A DNA stretch of 42,637 bases from a virus (IMGVR_UViG_3300020187_000069:1-42637), one strand, 5' to 3'. Positions 34,604 to 41,991 are shown, counted from the first letter of the stretch. Numbers and translations are program-made. The notes: generated from the letters alone by a model not told the origin.

Positions 34604-35470
34604 TTATTTATCGTATTGTTTTGTTACCATCTCTTCGTGTAACTTTTGCTGAGCTAGTCCGAGCCTCTTGCCTCTTTTATTTTTAGGTATCTGACTATCA
34701 GGAATCATAGGCATATCTGTATAGACACCCCCATTTAATGAACTAGTATAAGATACCGGTATATAGTTCATTGCAAAAAGGGCGGCTTCTTGAGCTGCCG
34801 CCTGTCCATCCATTGCCCCTCGATTAATACCGCCGAGCATTTTTTCTAAGTCTACTTTTACTTTCTTAATCCGCATCTTGCGCTCGTACTCTTCCTCTTC
34901 TTCGATTGCTGCTTGGCGTTCCATTTCTGCCAATACAAGTTCATCTTGTAAAGGATCATTAAACTCTACTACGGGAATAAGATCTGGATCGTAAGGAATT
35001 TTGTAACCTGGGCAGGTTGGATCACTTTGAGGGTCAAAGCAAGGATCATACTGATAAGTATAAATCACAGAAGGATCTGTTACACTTCCAGTTCCTTCTA
35101 CTTCAATTGAGCCATCGCCCCATCTTTCCAAAGGTATTGCACCAACTGGAATTACTTTATAAATTTTATTGCCTTCTAGCCCTGACCAATCATCGGTCTC
35201 TCGAAAAATATAACCATCACCTAAAGCATCTTCATTCTGTACATGCACGAGCATGTCATCTTCAATATTTTTTACTGCCGTATAGCGATAAATAACATTT
35301 CCCACAGTAAGACCTGCTTGCTGTGGAAGAATGTTTTGCATTACCCAGTTATAGGCAGTGGTCCCGCTCTCTCCGTAAACTACGTCAGAGCAAGAGTAGG
35401 AGGAGTAGGCTAGCAACGCCGCCAAGAGCCCAGCCTGTAGCTTTCGTTGTTTCGTCCATTTTACCTTCAT
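34604..35470 (-). CDS. Secreted Asp/Pro-rich protein
   Basis: A 288-residue protein starting inside the preceding gene (86-bp overlap). Residues 1-27 are a signal peptide (basic KVKWTKQRKLQ, then AGLLAALLAYSSYSC). The Cys may be a weak lipobox or just part of the mature end. The middle has PVGAIPLERWGDGSIEVEG and a Cys pair (YDPCFDPQSDPTCPGYKIP). A helical Glu-rich part (MERQAAIEEEEEYERKMR) and a basic end follow. No known domain recognised. Confidence 0.7.
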   Translation of the reverse strand: MKVKWTKQRKLQAGLLAALLAYSSYSCSDVVYGESGTTAYNWVMQNILPQQAGLTVGNVIYRYTAVKNIEDDMLVHVQNEDALGDGYIFRETDDWSGLEGNKIYKVIPVGAIPLERWGDGSIEVEGTGSVTDPSVIYTYQYDPCFDPQSDPTCPGYKIPYDPDLIPVVEFNDPLQDELVLAEMERQAAIEEEEEYERKMRIKKVKVDLEKMLGGINRGAMDGQAAAQEAALFAMNYIPVSYTSSLNGGVYTDMPMIPDSQIPKNKRGKRLGLAQQKLHEEMVTKQYDK

Positions 35471-35942
35471 CTTCTTCCTCTATTGGTTGAACTTCGGTAT
35501 GGCTTTCCCATCCTGCTTTTGCCTCCGGACCTATCAGTCCGTCATAAGGGCAAGGAGTACCTGCCATCATCATGGCATCGAATACTCGTTTATCTTGACA
35601 CATTACTGAAACTGCTGCTACCTTCATTCCCATATCATAGAGAGTTTTCGCATTCTTTAGTTTCTCACAATTCATGTCTCTTTGGGTAGTACCCATTGAG
35701 ATACCAAGTATCTGTGTTTGCACCGCACCCGCAACTCCTACTGTACAAAGATCCGAATTAGAAATATTCATCGTCGGAGTAATTGCCGAAGGCGGTGGTG
35801 ACTCTAACTTAGTAGTAGTTGTACTGTTAATGTCACTTCTTGTAGTTGAATCTGTTACTATTACGTCTTCTGCAGGTACTTCATCCTGAGCATACAAGAA
35901 TGAACTCCAAAGAAGCGCAAAAATAATAAAAAATCTTTTCAT
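35385..35942 (-). CDS. Secreted, membrane-anchored Cys-rich protein
   Basis: A 185-residue protein: signal peptide (MKRFFIIFALLWSSFLYAQ), Thr/Ser linker, then a core with four Cys (DLCTVG, DMNCEKL, VMCQDK, GTPCPYD) of the pattern CxxG...Gx(S/T)xGTT..D..C..LKNA..L..MG...AA..LMC, then an acidic stretch and a C-terminal membrane helix (GWALGGVASLLLLLLL). Similar cores occur in other phages without known function (recalled). It is the first gene after a consensus promoter. Confidence 0.78.
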   Translation of the reverse strand: MKRFFIIFALLWSSFLYAQDEVPAEDVIVTDSTTRSDINSTTTTKLESPPPSAITPTMNISNSDLCTVGVAGAVQTQILGISMGTTQRDMNCEKLKNAKTLYDMGMKVAAVSVMCQDKRVFDAMMMAGTPCPYDGLIGPEAKAGWESHTEVQPIEEEDEGKMDETTKATGWALGGVASLLLLLLL

Positions 35943-35987
35943 GTAAAGCCTATTGATTTAAGTTGGTTCTTTCCTAGTTATTTTTAC

Positions 35988-36016
35988 ATTATACCCGAGG
36001 TAGCAAATTTTGTCAA
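35988..36016 (-). promoter_or_regulatory. Consensus sigma70 promoter for the secreted-protein operon
   Basis: Minus-strand TTGACA (36011-36016), 17 bp, TATAAT (35988-35993), with GAAAAATAGTTC upstream. The leader to the 35942 start is about 40 bases. Confidence 0.9.
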
Positions 36017-36032
36017 GAACTATTTTTCTAAG

Positions 36033-36545
36033 CTAAGAAGGAACCTCTAGATTAACATATATTCCATCAACACTATATTCTCTATTATCACCTTCTACAG
36101 GACTGCTTCCTCTTATTTTTCCATAGTTTCTTGCTGAGTTGTTTGAGTCTTCGTTTGCAAAAATTGCAGACAAGCTTGTAATACCGTGTTCTGCCCAAAA
36201 GGCTAATTCTGCTGCGTTATAATCGGGGTCGTAGAGCCAAGACTTACTATTGTTTGCATTTCGAGCGGTTAGTCCAAGATACCACTCTAGATGAGTACCA
36301 TTTAAAATTCCTGTATTTACCATTAAAGTACCGCTTTCATCTGAAATTTTCCAATTAAAGGCAGGAGGCCCTGCTTTTATATATTTCATGTACTTTGCTT
36401 TAAAAAAGCCTCTCTTTTCATTCTCAGCCAGTTCTGCAGCGTCTTCAAAGTCAAAGTTATTGTCTAAAATATCTTTTGTCTCATTATAGCATTTAAAGAA
36501 GTCTTCTGCATTATATTCTATTATTTTTTCAAAAGTGTATATCAT
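36033..36545 (-). CDS. Possible GNAT-fold protein in adhesin cassette
   Basis: A 170-residue protein: N-terminal helix (EKIIEYNAEDFFKCYNETKD), a central strand pair (FNWKISDESGTLMVNTGIL; LEWYLGLTARNANN), AAELAFWAEHGITSLSAIF and then NEDSNNSARNYGKIRG. The order and the Asn-rich NxxAxxY-like motif resemble GNAT acetyltransferases, but the acyl-CoA loop (Q/RxxGxG/A) is not seen. It shares one base with the upstream gene. Either a decayed acyltransferase or a structural protein. Confidence 0.5.
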   Translation of the reverse strand: MIYTFEKIIEYNAEDFFKCYNETKDILDNNFDFEDAAELAENEKRGFFKAKYMKYIKAGPPAFNWKISDESGTLMVNTGILNGTHLEWYLGLTARNANNSKSWLYDPDYNAAELAFWAEHGITSLSAIFANEDSNNSARNYGKIRGSSPVEGDNREYSVDGIYVNLEVPS

Positions 36546-37345
36546 TATTCATTTACTCTTACAATCATTACAAAGTTTTCTGTCGGAGCTGCGTTATAGT
36601 AAAAGCCCGACCCGTTATCCTGCATTAAATCTTCATAGTCATATGTTACTGTAGTACCATTTACATATGAATTACCATTACCATTTGCATAAATGGTAAT
36701 CTCTTCGGTACTGTCATTAAAATGAGCATAGGCACCAACATTATTCATTACATTTTCAGGGCCTGGAGACCCTCCAAGTTCAAAACCTCCAAAAATTATT
36801 GCAAGGTCTTTATAAACTACACCGGGTAAAAGAACGTATAAATTATTAAAACTTCCCGCACCTGAAGGATTTTTATACTGAACAGTATCTCCAAAAGGTA
36901 ATGCAAAAGCAGCTTCTACAGTAATAACATTAGGAGTTTCGCTGCTGAAAACTACATCTCCGTTCGTATCGTAACACTCAAAACCATATCCACTTGTTGA
37001 AGGGCTGGTGATTTGGGTACTTATACCTTTTGCAGTAAATCTTTTATGCCCTCTTGCAACTCCCCAAGAGTAGTGACGACTGTCCTGTCCGAACATTTTC
37101 CAGTCGTTAGTAACTGCGCCACCGCCACCTGGCACAAAACTTCTTATAATAGTGGATGCAACTACTCCAGACTCATTATCTTGAGGGCGAGCAAAGAACA
37201 GCTCTCCGGCTCCAGGTGTGGGAAGAGCTACTCCATCACTGCTTGTATTTGTATAAGAACTAGTTCTTCTTAGAACAGAGTAAGGCTCTTCTGTTGTGAA
37301 AAGTACTTCTCCATTTTTATTCGTTAATTCAAAACCATATGCCAT
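36545..37345 (-). CDS. Virion or adhesin protein with internal duplication
   Basis: A 266-residue protein with two related units: YGFELTNKNGEVLFTTEEP at residue 3 and YGFECYDTNGDVVFSSETP near residue 120, so probably two copies of a beta-sandwich. The rest is Gly/Asn-rich (SFVPGGGGAVTNDW). No enzyme motif. It follows a larger Thr/Ser-rich protein in the same operon. A fibre tip or decoration role is likely. Confidence 0.65.
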   Translation of the reverse strand: MAYGFELTNKNGEVLFTTEEPYSVLRRTSSYTNTSSDGVALPTPGAGELFFARPQDNESGVVASTIIRSFVPGGGGAVTNDWKMFGQDSRHYSWGVARGHKRFTAKGISTQITSPSTSGYGFECYDTNGDVVFSSETPNVITVEAAFALPFGDTVQYKNPSGAGSFNNLYVLLPGVVYKDLAIIFGGFELGGSPGPENVMNNVGAYAHFNDSTEEITIYANGNGNSYVNGTTVTYDYEDLMQDNGSGFYYNAAPTENFVMIVRVNE

Positions 37346-37349
37346 CAGA

Positions 37350-38471
37350 CTACCCCTGTTTCACTACTACATAAGACATATAGTAGGAATGATTTGATGA
37401 AGTGAAAGTATTAATAAAAGTTTTTACACTAAAAGACCCAGAAGATTTAGTAACTTCTCGTAGTACTACCCCGTCTGCCTCACCTCCTTGACCAGGTTTT
37501 GTATATACAAACACTGACCATATATCACTGTTTGTCATTCCTGTAATATTTTGAGTTACAGTTTTTTCTGTGTTATCTACGTGGTTTTGAAAATGTAAGT
37601 TTCCAGAATCTACGAAACGTGCTGATCTATCATTTATATTTAGTAGTTTATTGCCGGAAGAATTAAAGAACGCCATTCCGTAAGTGGCATCAGTGTTTGA
37701 AGTGGGTCCAATTGTCCACTTTGTCATTGTATATTGACCATCTCCCTGCATTCCATAAATTTGAACCAACTTCTTGAAATCAAGAGCAGCGGGAGATTTG
37801 GCTCGAACAGTAACAGTATTTCCATTTGCAGCCTGTACCCCTAGGTGCTCTCCATTAAAGGATCTTCCTGAGTAAGATCCACTACCTACTTTCACTTCTG
37901 CGCCTCCCATAGCAAAATAAAATGCCTTTTTGCCGGAGGCTAACCCAGATACTGTAAAACTAGTGTAATAATAGGTATCTAGTGCGCTTGACGCTGTTGT
38001 TCTATCCGCAGGTGCGGTAGGTAGTCCGTCTCCAGATATTTTGAAAGGCATTCTACAGTGACTACCTAAAAAAGCTGTAAAGGTTGCTTCTACAGTATTG
38101 TTTCCTGTGGTTATACCTTGAACGGTGGCAGTATAAGTATTTCCTGGCTGAAGTAAACTTATACCCCAGCTTGTGTCAGGGTCAAAAAATTGAAAAAACT
38201 GAGGCCTGCCCATAGCAGACTGTCTTTCGTCTGTATCGAGTATAAGGGGCCTTACTTGAACTGAGGTATTATTATTGGATACAATTTTTAAACTTAGAGT
38301 GTCTCCGCCAGAAATTGTTAAAGGACTAGAATCTGTTGGAGCATTAGAAGTACTAGCTTGATTACTGTTAGATATAGGACTATTGATATTCGGGGGTGCC
38401 AAAACAGCAATATTAGACCCCTCCCCTTTATTGCCTGACGAAGTACTCAGCTGTAAATAATAAGTAGCCAT
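37350..38471 (-). CDS. Ser/Thr/Asn-rich virion protein (fibre-like)
   Basis: A 373-residue protein: low-complexity Ser/Asn start (LSTSSGNKGEGSN), a beta-rich middle (NTYTATVQGITTGNNTVEA; YYYTSFTVSGLASGKKAFYF) and a repeated-looking C-terminal part (ITGMTNSDIWSVFVYT). No catalytic residues. It follows the 21-codon gene behind a consensus promoter. Composition matches fibre or surface decoration proteins; function is inferred. Confidence 0.65.
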   Translation of the reverse strand: MATYYLQLSTSSGNKGEGSNIAVLAPPNINSPISNSNQASTSNAPTDSSPLTISGGDTLSLKIVSNNNTSVQVRPLILDTDERQSAMGRPQFFQFFDPDTSWGISLLQPGNTYTATVQGITTGNNTVEATFTAFLGSHCRMPFKISGDGLPTAPADRTTASSALDTYYYTSFTVSGLASGKKAFYFAMGGAEVKVGSGSYSGRSFNGEHLGVQAANGNTVTVRAKSPAALDFKKLVQIYGMQGDGQYTMTKWTIGPTSNTDATYGMAFFNSSGNKLLNINDRSARFVDSGNLHFQNHVDNTEKTVTQNITGMTNSDIWSVFVYTKPGQGGEADGVVLREVTKSSGSFSVKTFINTFTSSNHSYYMSYVVVKQG

Positions 38472-38474
38472 CAG

Positions 38475-38540
38475 TTACACCCAGACATCAAAGATTAAGC
38501 CTTTCCGAGGAGTTGGCCAAATTGAGTATTTCTTCCGCAT
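38475..38540 (-). CDS. 21-aa micro-protein before the fibre-like gene
   Basis: ATG with CGGAG eight bases upstream and a stop four bases before the next gene. It encodes MRKKYSIWPTPRKG followed by LIFDVWV. It is the first reading frame of the transcript from the 38578-38606 promoter. Gly/Trp/Pro content and a basic start make it look like a real peptide or a leader peptide; no homologue is known to me. Confidence 0.55.
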   Translation of the reverse strand: MRKKYSIWPTPRKGLIFDVWV

Positions 38541-38577
38541 GTAGTATCTCCGATTAGGTTTTAAGAACATATTCGCA

Positions 38578-38606
38578 ATTATACAACAGCGGAAGAAATT
38601 TGTCAA
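38578..38606 (-). promoter_or_regulatory. Consensus sigma70 promoter for the adhesin-like cassette
   Basis: Minus-strand TTGACA (38601-38606), 17 bp, TATAAT (38578-38583), preceded by ATACCTACGAAAAAAAGTTC. It starts right after the permease gene stop. Confidence 0.9.
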
Positions 38607-38625
38607 GAACTTTTTTTCGTAGGTA

Positions 38626-39570
38626 TCATGAAAAGGTATGTATCGCCAGAATAATGCCCATAGAGGCTGCAACACCAATCATAAGTTTGCCAAAGTCACC
38701 TGCGATGATAGGAAATACTTGTTTAAAGTTTTTCCTTCCACCACTGAAGGTTGCAATAGCAAGTTCTCTACCGCTCAAGAGTCCTATGAACACCCAAGTT
38801 GTTGACATTGGTATATTATTATACTGTTTAAAGTACCATAATATGATGAGATAGACAAAATCAATAAGTGTAGCAGACTTTACATAGTTCGTATCCGTCT
38901 TACTAATTACAACTTGCTGTATCTTACCTCCCTGCTCTTTAAACATAACACCCATTCCAGCAATAAACAGTACACTAATCGCTGCTAGTGCTTCCCAAGA
39001 GACTTCTCGAGGTAAAAACACTGCCATATTTGCCATGTCATGAGATAACCAAGTCCACCAGAGCCAGCCTGTAACCATCCACTGAGCAACTCTCCACTTT
39101 TGTTCTGATCCGCCAAGAGTTACGTTCTGCATCCACTTTGAAATTATGGCCCACAAGGCATAAGCACTGACAGCTGCTACTCCATAGCCTGCGAAAGACT
39201 TAACTAACATTTTTTCTAGTACAAATGTAGAGGCGAAGGCACTCAGTACGAGAAAAGATGTGCTTACAGGTACTCCAAAGCGTGTGAGTAGAAGTAAAAC
39301 ACCAGGAGCGAGTGCATGATACCACTGAGGTTCTATATACGGTATTCTATCGAGTCTACCATATGATATATCTCCTCCGTTCATCGACCAGCCATACCAA
39401 AGTGCAAAGAGTAATACACTTGAAGCTCCCATCCATAAGGTAGTCCAGTTAAATTTTTGCTTATTTGACTGAATCCAAGTACCTAAAGTCTGTATACTAT
39501 CGTTTGCGATAACAGTGTAACTTGCAAAACCAAAGCCTATGCAAGTCCACAGTAGAGTCATAAGATCCAT
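38626..39570 (-). CDS. PiT-family (Pho4-like) phosphate permease homologue
   Basis: A 314-residue, very hydrophobic protein with about nine membrane helices. It shows the internal two-fold pattern of PiT transporters: ND-type signatures at residues 21-30 (IANDSIQTLG) and 175-183 (SHDMANMAV), and STT/STS motifs at about 101 (VPVSTSFLVLS) and 256 (IPMSTTWVFIG). PiT proteins move inorganic phosphate inward with cations. The canonical GANDVAN motif is diverged (His replaces Asn in the second copy), so activity is likely but unproved. It lies one base after the exported-protein gene and below a Pho-box promoter. Confidence 0.75.
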   Translation of the reverse strand: MDLMTLLWTCIGFGFASYTVIANDSIQTLGTWIQSNKQKFNWTTLWMGASSVLLFALWYGWSMNGGDISYGRLDRIPYIEPQWYHALAPGVLLLLTRFGVPVSTSFLVLSAFASTFVLEKMLVKSFAGYGVAAVSAYALWAIISKWMQNVTLGGSEQKWRVAQWMVTGWLWWTWLSHDMANMAVFLPREVSWEALAAISVLFIAGMGVMFKEQGGKIQQVVISKTDTNYVKSATLIDFVYLIILWYFKQYNNIPMSTTWVFIGLLSGRELAIATFSGGRKNFKQVFPIIAGDFGKLMIGVAASMGIILAIHTFS

Positions 39571-39571
39571 A

Positions 39572-39862
39572 TTAATCTCCGAAGGTGTATCGGATTTCAG
39601 TTTCTAATCCGGTCTTTTTAAAATCGTTAGTTGATTCAACTTTGCCTTTAATAGTGAAGTTGTCTTTTTTAAACTTGTATCCAATTTCCGCAGAGTCCTT
39701 TCCTACCTCTGCATAGACTCTTTTAGCCTTATATCCAACTCGAACATAATTATCTTTACTTTCCTGAATTCGCAGGTCATACTTATTCTTGTATTCGATG
39801 TACGGGGCGGCGTGGGCGGTTGACGTGCAGACAAACATAATTATAAAAAATTTTTTTAACAT
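39572..39862 (-). CDS. Small exported beta-rich protein
   Basis: A 96-residue protein with a Sec signal peptide (MLKKFFIIMFVCTSTAHA). The mature 78 residues alternate polar and hydrophobic positions: YIEYKNKYDLRIQES, YVRVGYKAKRVYAEVG, AEIGYKFKKDNFTIKG, and ETEIRYTFGD at the end. This resembles beta-hairpins of outer-membrane barrels, but it is much smaller than a porin. GGAG ribosome binding site. Co-transcribed with the permease. An envelope accessory role in phosphate uptake is only an inference. Confidence 0.75.
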   Translation of the reverse strand: MLKKFFIIMFVCTSTAHAAPYIEYKNKYDLRIQESKDNYVRVGYKAKRVYAEVGKDSAEIGYKFKKDNFTIKGKVESTNDFKKTGLETEIRYTFGD

Positions 39863-39882
39863 GGTTTTTCTCCAAGGACTTT

Positions 39883-39897
39883 GTGAAAGTGTTTCAC
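39883..39897. promoter_or_regulatory. Perfect palindrome GTGAAAGTGTTTCAC (putative operator)
   Basis: A 15-base inverted repeat with a 3-base centre, lying just downstream of the extended -10 at 39905-39913, at about +1 to +15 of that promoter. Position fits a repressor site. Confidence 0.6.
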
Positions 39898-39904
39898 GAG
39901 TGTT

Positions 39905-39913
39905 ATTATAGCA
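39905..39913 (-). promoter_or_regulatory. Extended -10 promoter (TGCTATAAT)
   Basis: Minus-strand TGCTATAAT, a perfect extended -10; no -35 match 17 bp upstream. It could give basal transcription of the exported protein and permease. Confidence 0.65.
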
Positions 39914-39957
39914 TACTTTTATTAAGATTTTATTAAGATTTCATTAAATTTTTATGT

Positions 39958-39991
39958 ATTATATCATAGTTTTATGACAGTTTTGTGACAG
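39958..39991 (-). promoter_or_regulatory. PhoB-type promoter (Pho box plus TATAAT)
   Basis: On the minus strand two 11-base direct repeats, CTGTCACAAAA and CTGTCATAAAA (39981-39991, 39970-39980), followed by 6 bases and TATAAT (39958-39963). The repeats match the known Pho-box consensus (CTGTCAT plus four A/T-rich bases, twice). The 6-base gap to the -10 is the same as in E. coli phoA (recalled). There is no separate -35, as expected for a PhoB-activated promoter. Confidence 0.88.
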
Positions 39992-40005
39992 TTTTTTTGT
40001 AACAC

Positions 40006-40133
40006 CCTTTTCATTTATGAGAATTTCCCAAAGTTGTACGTGTGGGGGAGACCGATCGGTCGCCTTATAACCAGGTCGTCTAACCGCCCACCCCCTTATG
40101 CTTTTTTATTCTAAAAAGAATTTGAATTAGGTG
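40006..40133. other. Divergent intergenic region with a 12-bp palindrome
   Basis: No gene is seen between the Pho promoter and the rightward promoter. It holds the perfect palindrome GACCGATCGGTC (40050-40061) and a GGGGG/CCCCC pair with a T-rich end that could weakly terminate rightward transcription. The palindrome may be a regulator site. Confidence 0.5.
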
Positions 40134-40161
40134 TTGACTCTCTCGCCCATTCTGTTAATAT
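40134..40161 (+). promoter_or_regulatory. Rightward sigma70 promoter
   Basis: TTGACT (40134-40139), 16 bp, TAATAT (40156-40161). It is followed by about 180 bases of leader with small hairpins (CCCATG/CATGGG and ACCGG/CCGGT) before the first gene. Weaker than the leftward promoters. Confidence 0.6.
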
Positions 40162-40346
40162 GTGTACATAGGGTTGAGGTTGTGATGACCGAGGCGGTAC
40201 GCATCGACCCCCCATGCGAGATCATGGGCGCACGCGAATGCCGTAAAGCGATACACACTGACCGAGGTACTGTCCTCAATCTACAACCGGCAAAATCCGG
40301 TAGCATAACTAAACTAAAAACACAACATTCTTTAAGGAAAAAAATT

Positions 40347-40661
40347 ATGTCAAATTCAACTGTAAATTATACGCCTGAAATGGTGGCAATACTAGAGCAA
40401 AATGCTCCAATCGATTACGCGAAAGCGCAGTCACTTTCAACCCAACTTGATCGCGGTGTGCGATCTATCATAGCAAAATGCAAGCGCGAGGGTATCGAAT
40501 ACATATCCAAGCCTGCACCTGCTAAGAAAAAATTAGCACCTAGCAAGGCTGATTTGGTTGGTGGTATAGCTAAAGCGGTGGATCTTCGGCCTGAAGATCT
40601 GGCCGGTTTAGAGAAGGCCACCGGCCTTGCCCTTTCCACGCTCTTGGTGAACATACCATGA
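40347..40661 (+). CDS. Conserved small phage protein (YTPEMV / DYAKAQ type)
   Basis: A 104-residue protein with TVNYTPEMVAILEQNAPIDY, AKAQSLSTQLDRGVRSIIAK and CKREGIEYISK, then a Lys/Ala linker and LAGLEKATGLALSTLL. This layout recurs in many marine phages (recalled) as a helical, probably DNA-binding protein of unknown role. ATG at 40347 has AAGGAAA upstream. The same frame is open to 40131, and ATG at 40184 also has GAGG, so a 58-codon longer form is possible. Confidence 0.75.
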   Translation: MSNSTVNYTPEMVAILEQNAPIDYAKAQSLSTQLDRGVRSIIAKCKREGIEYISKPAPAKKKLAPSKADLVGGIAKAVDLRPEDLAGLEKATGLALSTLLVNIP

Positions 40662-40864
40662 TCGCGGTACTGGGTTGGATAGGGGCGGCCGTTATGGTCG
40701 CCGCTTCTTTTAACATGCACAAGCCTCTGGGCTTAAAGATGGCGCTTGTTGGCCTGTCACTGTTGACGGTTCAAGCGTATGACAATGAGACCTACAACTT
40801 GATTGTGCTTAACCTTTCAAGTATAATCGGCTTCTCACTCTCACTGATAAGGAAAAAATCATGA
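40658..40864 (+). CDS. Three-helix small membrane protein
   Basis: A 68-residue protein with three hydrophobic segments: residues 3-20 (AVLGWIGAAVMVAASFNM), 24-42 (LGLKMALVGLSLLTVQAY), 46-64 (YNLIVLNLSSIIGFSLSL), ending RKKS. The size and three-helix plan resemble half-transporters such as SemiSWEET, but no PQ motif is seen. ATGA overlaps with both neighbours. Confidence 0.72.
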   Translation: MIAVLGWIGAAVMVAASFNMHKPLGLKMALVGLSLLTVQAYDNETYNLIVLNLSSIIGFSLSLIRKKS

Positions 40865-41328
40865 ATTTTATATTTGATTTAGATCACACTGTGATCGACT
40901 CAAGCCACCGCCAACTCACCCGACCCGATGGGTCGCTTGATCTGGACGCATGGCGCGATAACTGCACTGCTGAAATGATCGGACGCGATTCACTGCTACC
41001 ACTGGCGCGCACTATGCGTCAAGCGTATGCGATGGGTCACAACGTGATTATCTGCACTGCTCGCGTACTGTCACGGCATGATCTGACTTATCTGGCCGAT
41101 AATGATCTGCGTTATCATGTGCTACTGTCACGCGATGAAGGTGACGATACACCCGATGCGCTCTTAAAACGTCGCGCTTTACTGTCACACTTTCACGGTG
41201 TACCTGTCGCACGATGGGCGAGGCGTTCGGTATTCTTTGACGACAATCAAGGCGTGTTAAAAATGGCAAAATCTCTGGGCATTATGACCCGCGATGCTAT
41301 CCTACTCAATCAACGCATAGGAGCGTAA
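40861..41328 (+). CDS. HAD-superfamily phosphatase
   Basis: A 155-residue HAD enzyme: motif I FDLDHTVID (nucleophile Asp and second Asp), motif II with Thr in IICTAR, Lys in LLKRR, and motif III FFDDNQ. It resembles the phosphatase domain of T4 polynucleotide kinase or 5'-nucleotidases; no kinase domain is present. The substrate is likely a nucleotide or nucleic acid end, but cannot be fixed. AAGGAAAAAATC precedes the ATG. Confidence 0.82.
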   Translation: MNFIFDLDHTVIDSSHRQLTRPDGSLDLDAWRDNCTAEMIGRDSLLPLARTMRQAYAMGHNVIICTARVLSRHDLTYLADNDLRYHVLLSRDEGDDTPDALLKRRALLSHFHGVPVARWARRSVFFDDNQGVLKMAKSLGIMTRDAILLNQRIGA

Positions 41329-41331
41329 ACA

Positions 41332-41991
41332 ATGAAGCATTATTACCTAATCGTGGACACTGAAACCACAGCACAGAACACCGTTGCAGACTTTGGCGCG
41401 GTAATTGTTGACCGTCAAGGCGTGATACATGAGCAATTCGGGGTGCTGATCGATGGGCACTTTGGCACTCTGCCACTGTTCAGCGATCACCGCGCACCTG
41501 CGGAAGCGTTTTTCTCAACTCAAATGCTCCACCGGAGGCGCAAGCATTACGATCAGCTACTCGCTAACGGTCAACGGTCGCTCTGCTCTGCCTCTCTGGT
41601 TAATCTCTGGCTTGCTAGGGTTTTTGGTCAATACAATCCGGTCTTGACTGCTTATAATCTCTCGTTTGATTTTGGCAAATGTGCAAACACTGGCATTGAT
41701 CTGGGCATTTTCTCTCAGCGTTTCTGCTTGATGAAGGCCGCAAAGCGTGTGATCGGCATTCGCGCTGATTATGTTGACTTTTGCGAATCTCGCGGATTGA
41801 TTACGCCTAAAGGCAAGCCGCGCATGACCGCTGATGCAATGGCAAAATTCATCGACGACACCAATTATGATGGGTCGCTCGAAGATGAGCCACACACTGC
41901 GCTTGAAGATGCGCGAGATTATGAGGCCATGATCTTATATGCTCTTTTGCGTGACTTAACCCGAAACAATCTTGTGGAGCTAGGACGATGA
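41332..41991 (+). CDS. DEDDh-family 3'-5' exonuclease
   Basis: A 219-residue exonuclease: Exo I IVDTETT (catalytic Asp, Glu), Exo II AYNLSFDFGK (Asp), Exo III HTALEDARD with His-x4-Asp. The spacing is that of DnaQ/RNase T-type enzymes. Alone, without a polymerase domain, it could proofread, degrade host nucleic acid or trim ends. AGGAG ribosome binding site. Ends in ATGA with the next small gene. Confidence 0.88.
   Translation: MKHYYLIVDTETTAQNTVADFGAVIVDRQGVIHEQFGVLIDGHFGTLPLFSDHRAPAEAFFSTQMLHRRRKHYDQLLANGQRSLCSASLVNLWLARVFGQYNPVLTAYNLSFDFGKCANTGIDLGIFSQRFCLMKAAKRVIGIRADYVDFCESRGLITPKGKPRMTADAMAKFIDDTNYDGSLEDEPHTALEDARDYEAMILYALLRDLTRNNLVELGR

Noticed and set aside
34604-35470. Lipoprotein call for the 288-aa protein
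   Set aside because: The Cys after the signal peptide is preceded by SYS, not a good lipobox with Leu at -3.
40131-40346. Upstream extension of the first rightward gene to 40131
   Set aside because: 40131 falls before the -10 of the rightward promoter. An ATG at 40184 remains possible, but 40347 has the better ribosome binding site and fits the usual start of the family.
40415-40720. 101-codon minus-strand frame opposite the first rightward gene
   Set aside because: It lies across two tightly coupled plus-strand genes and has no start signal.
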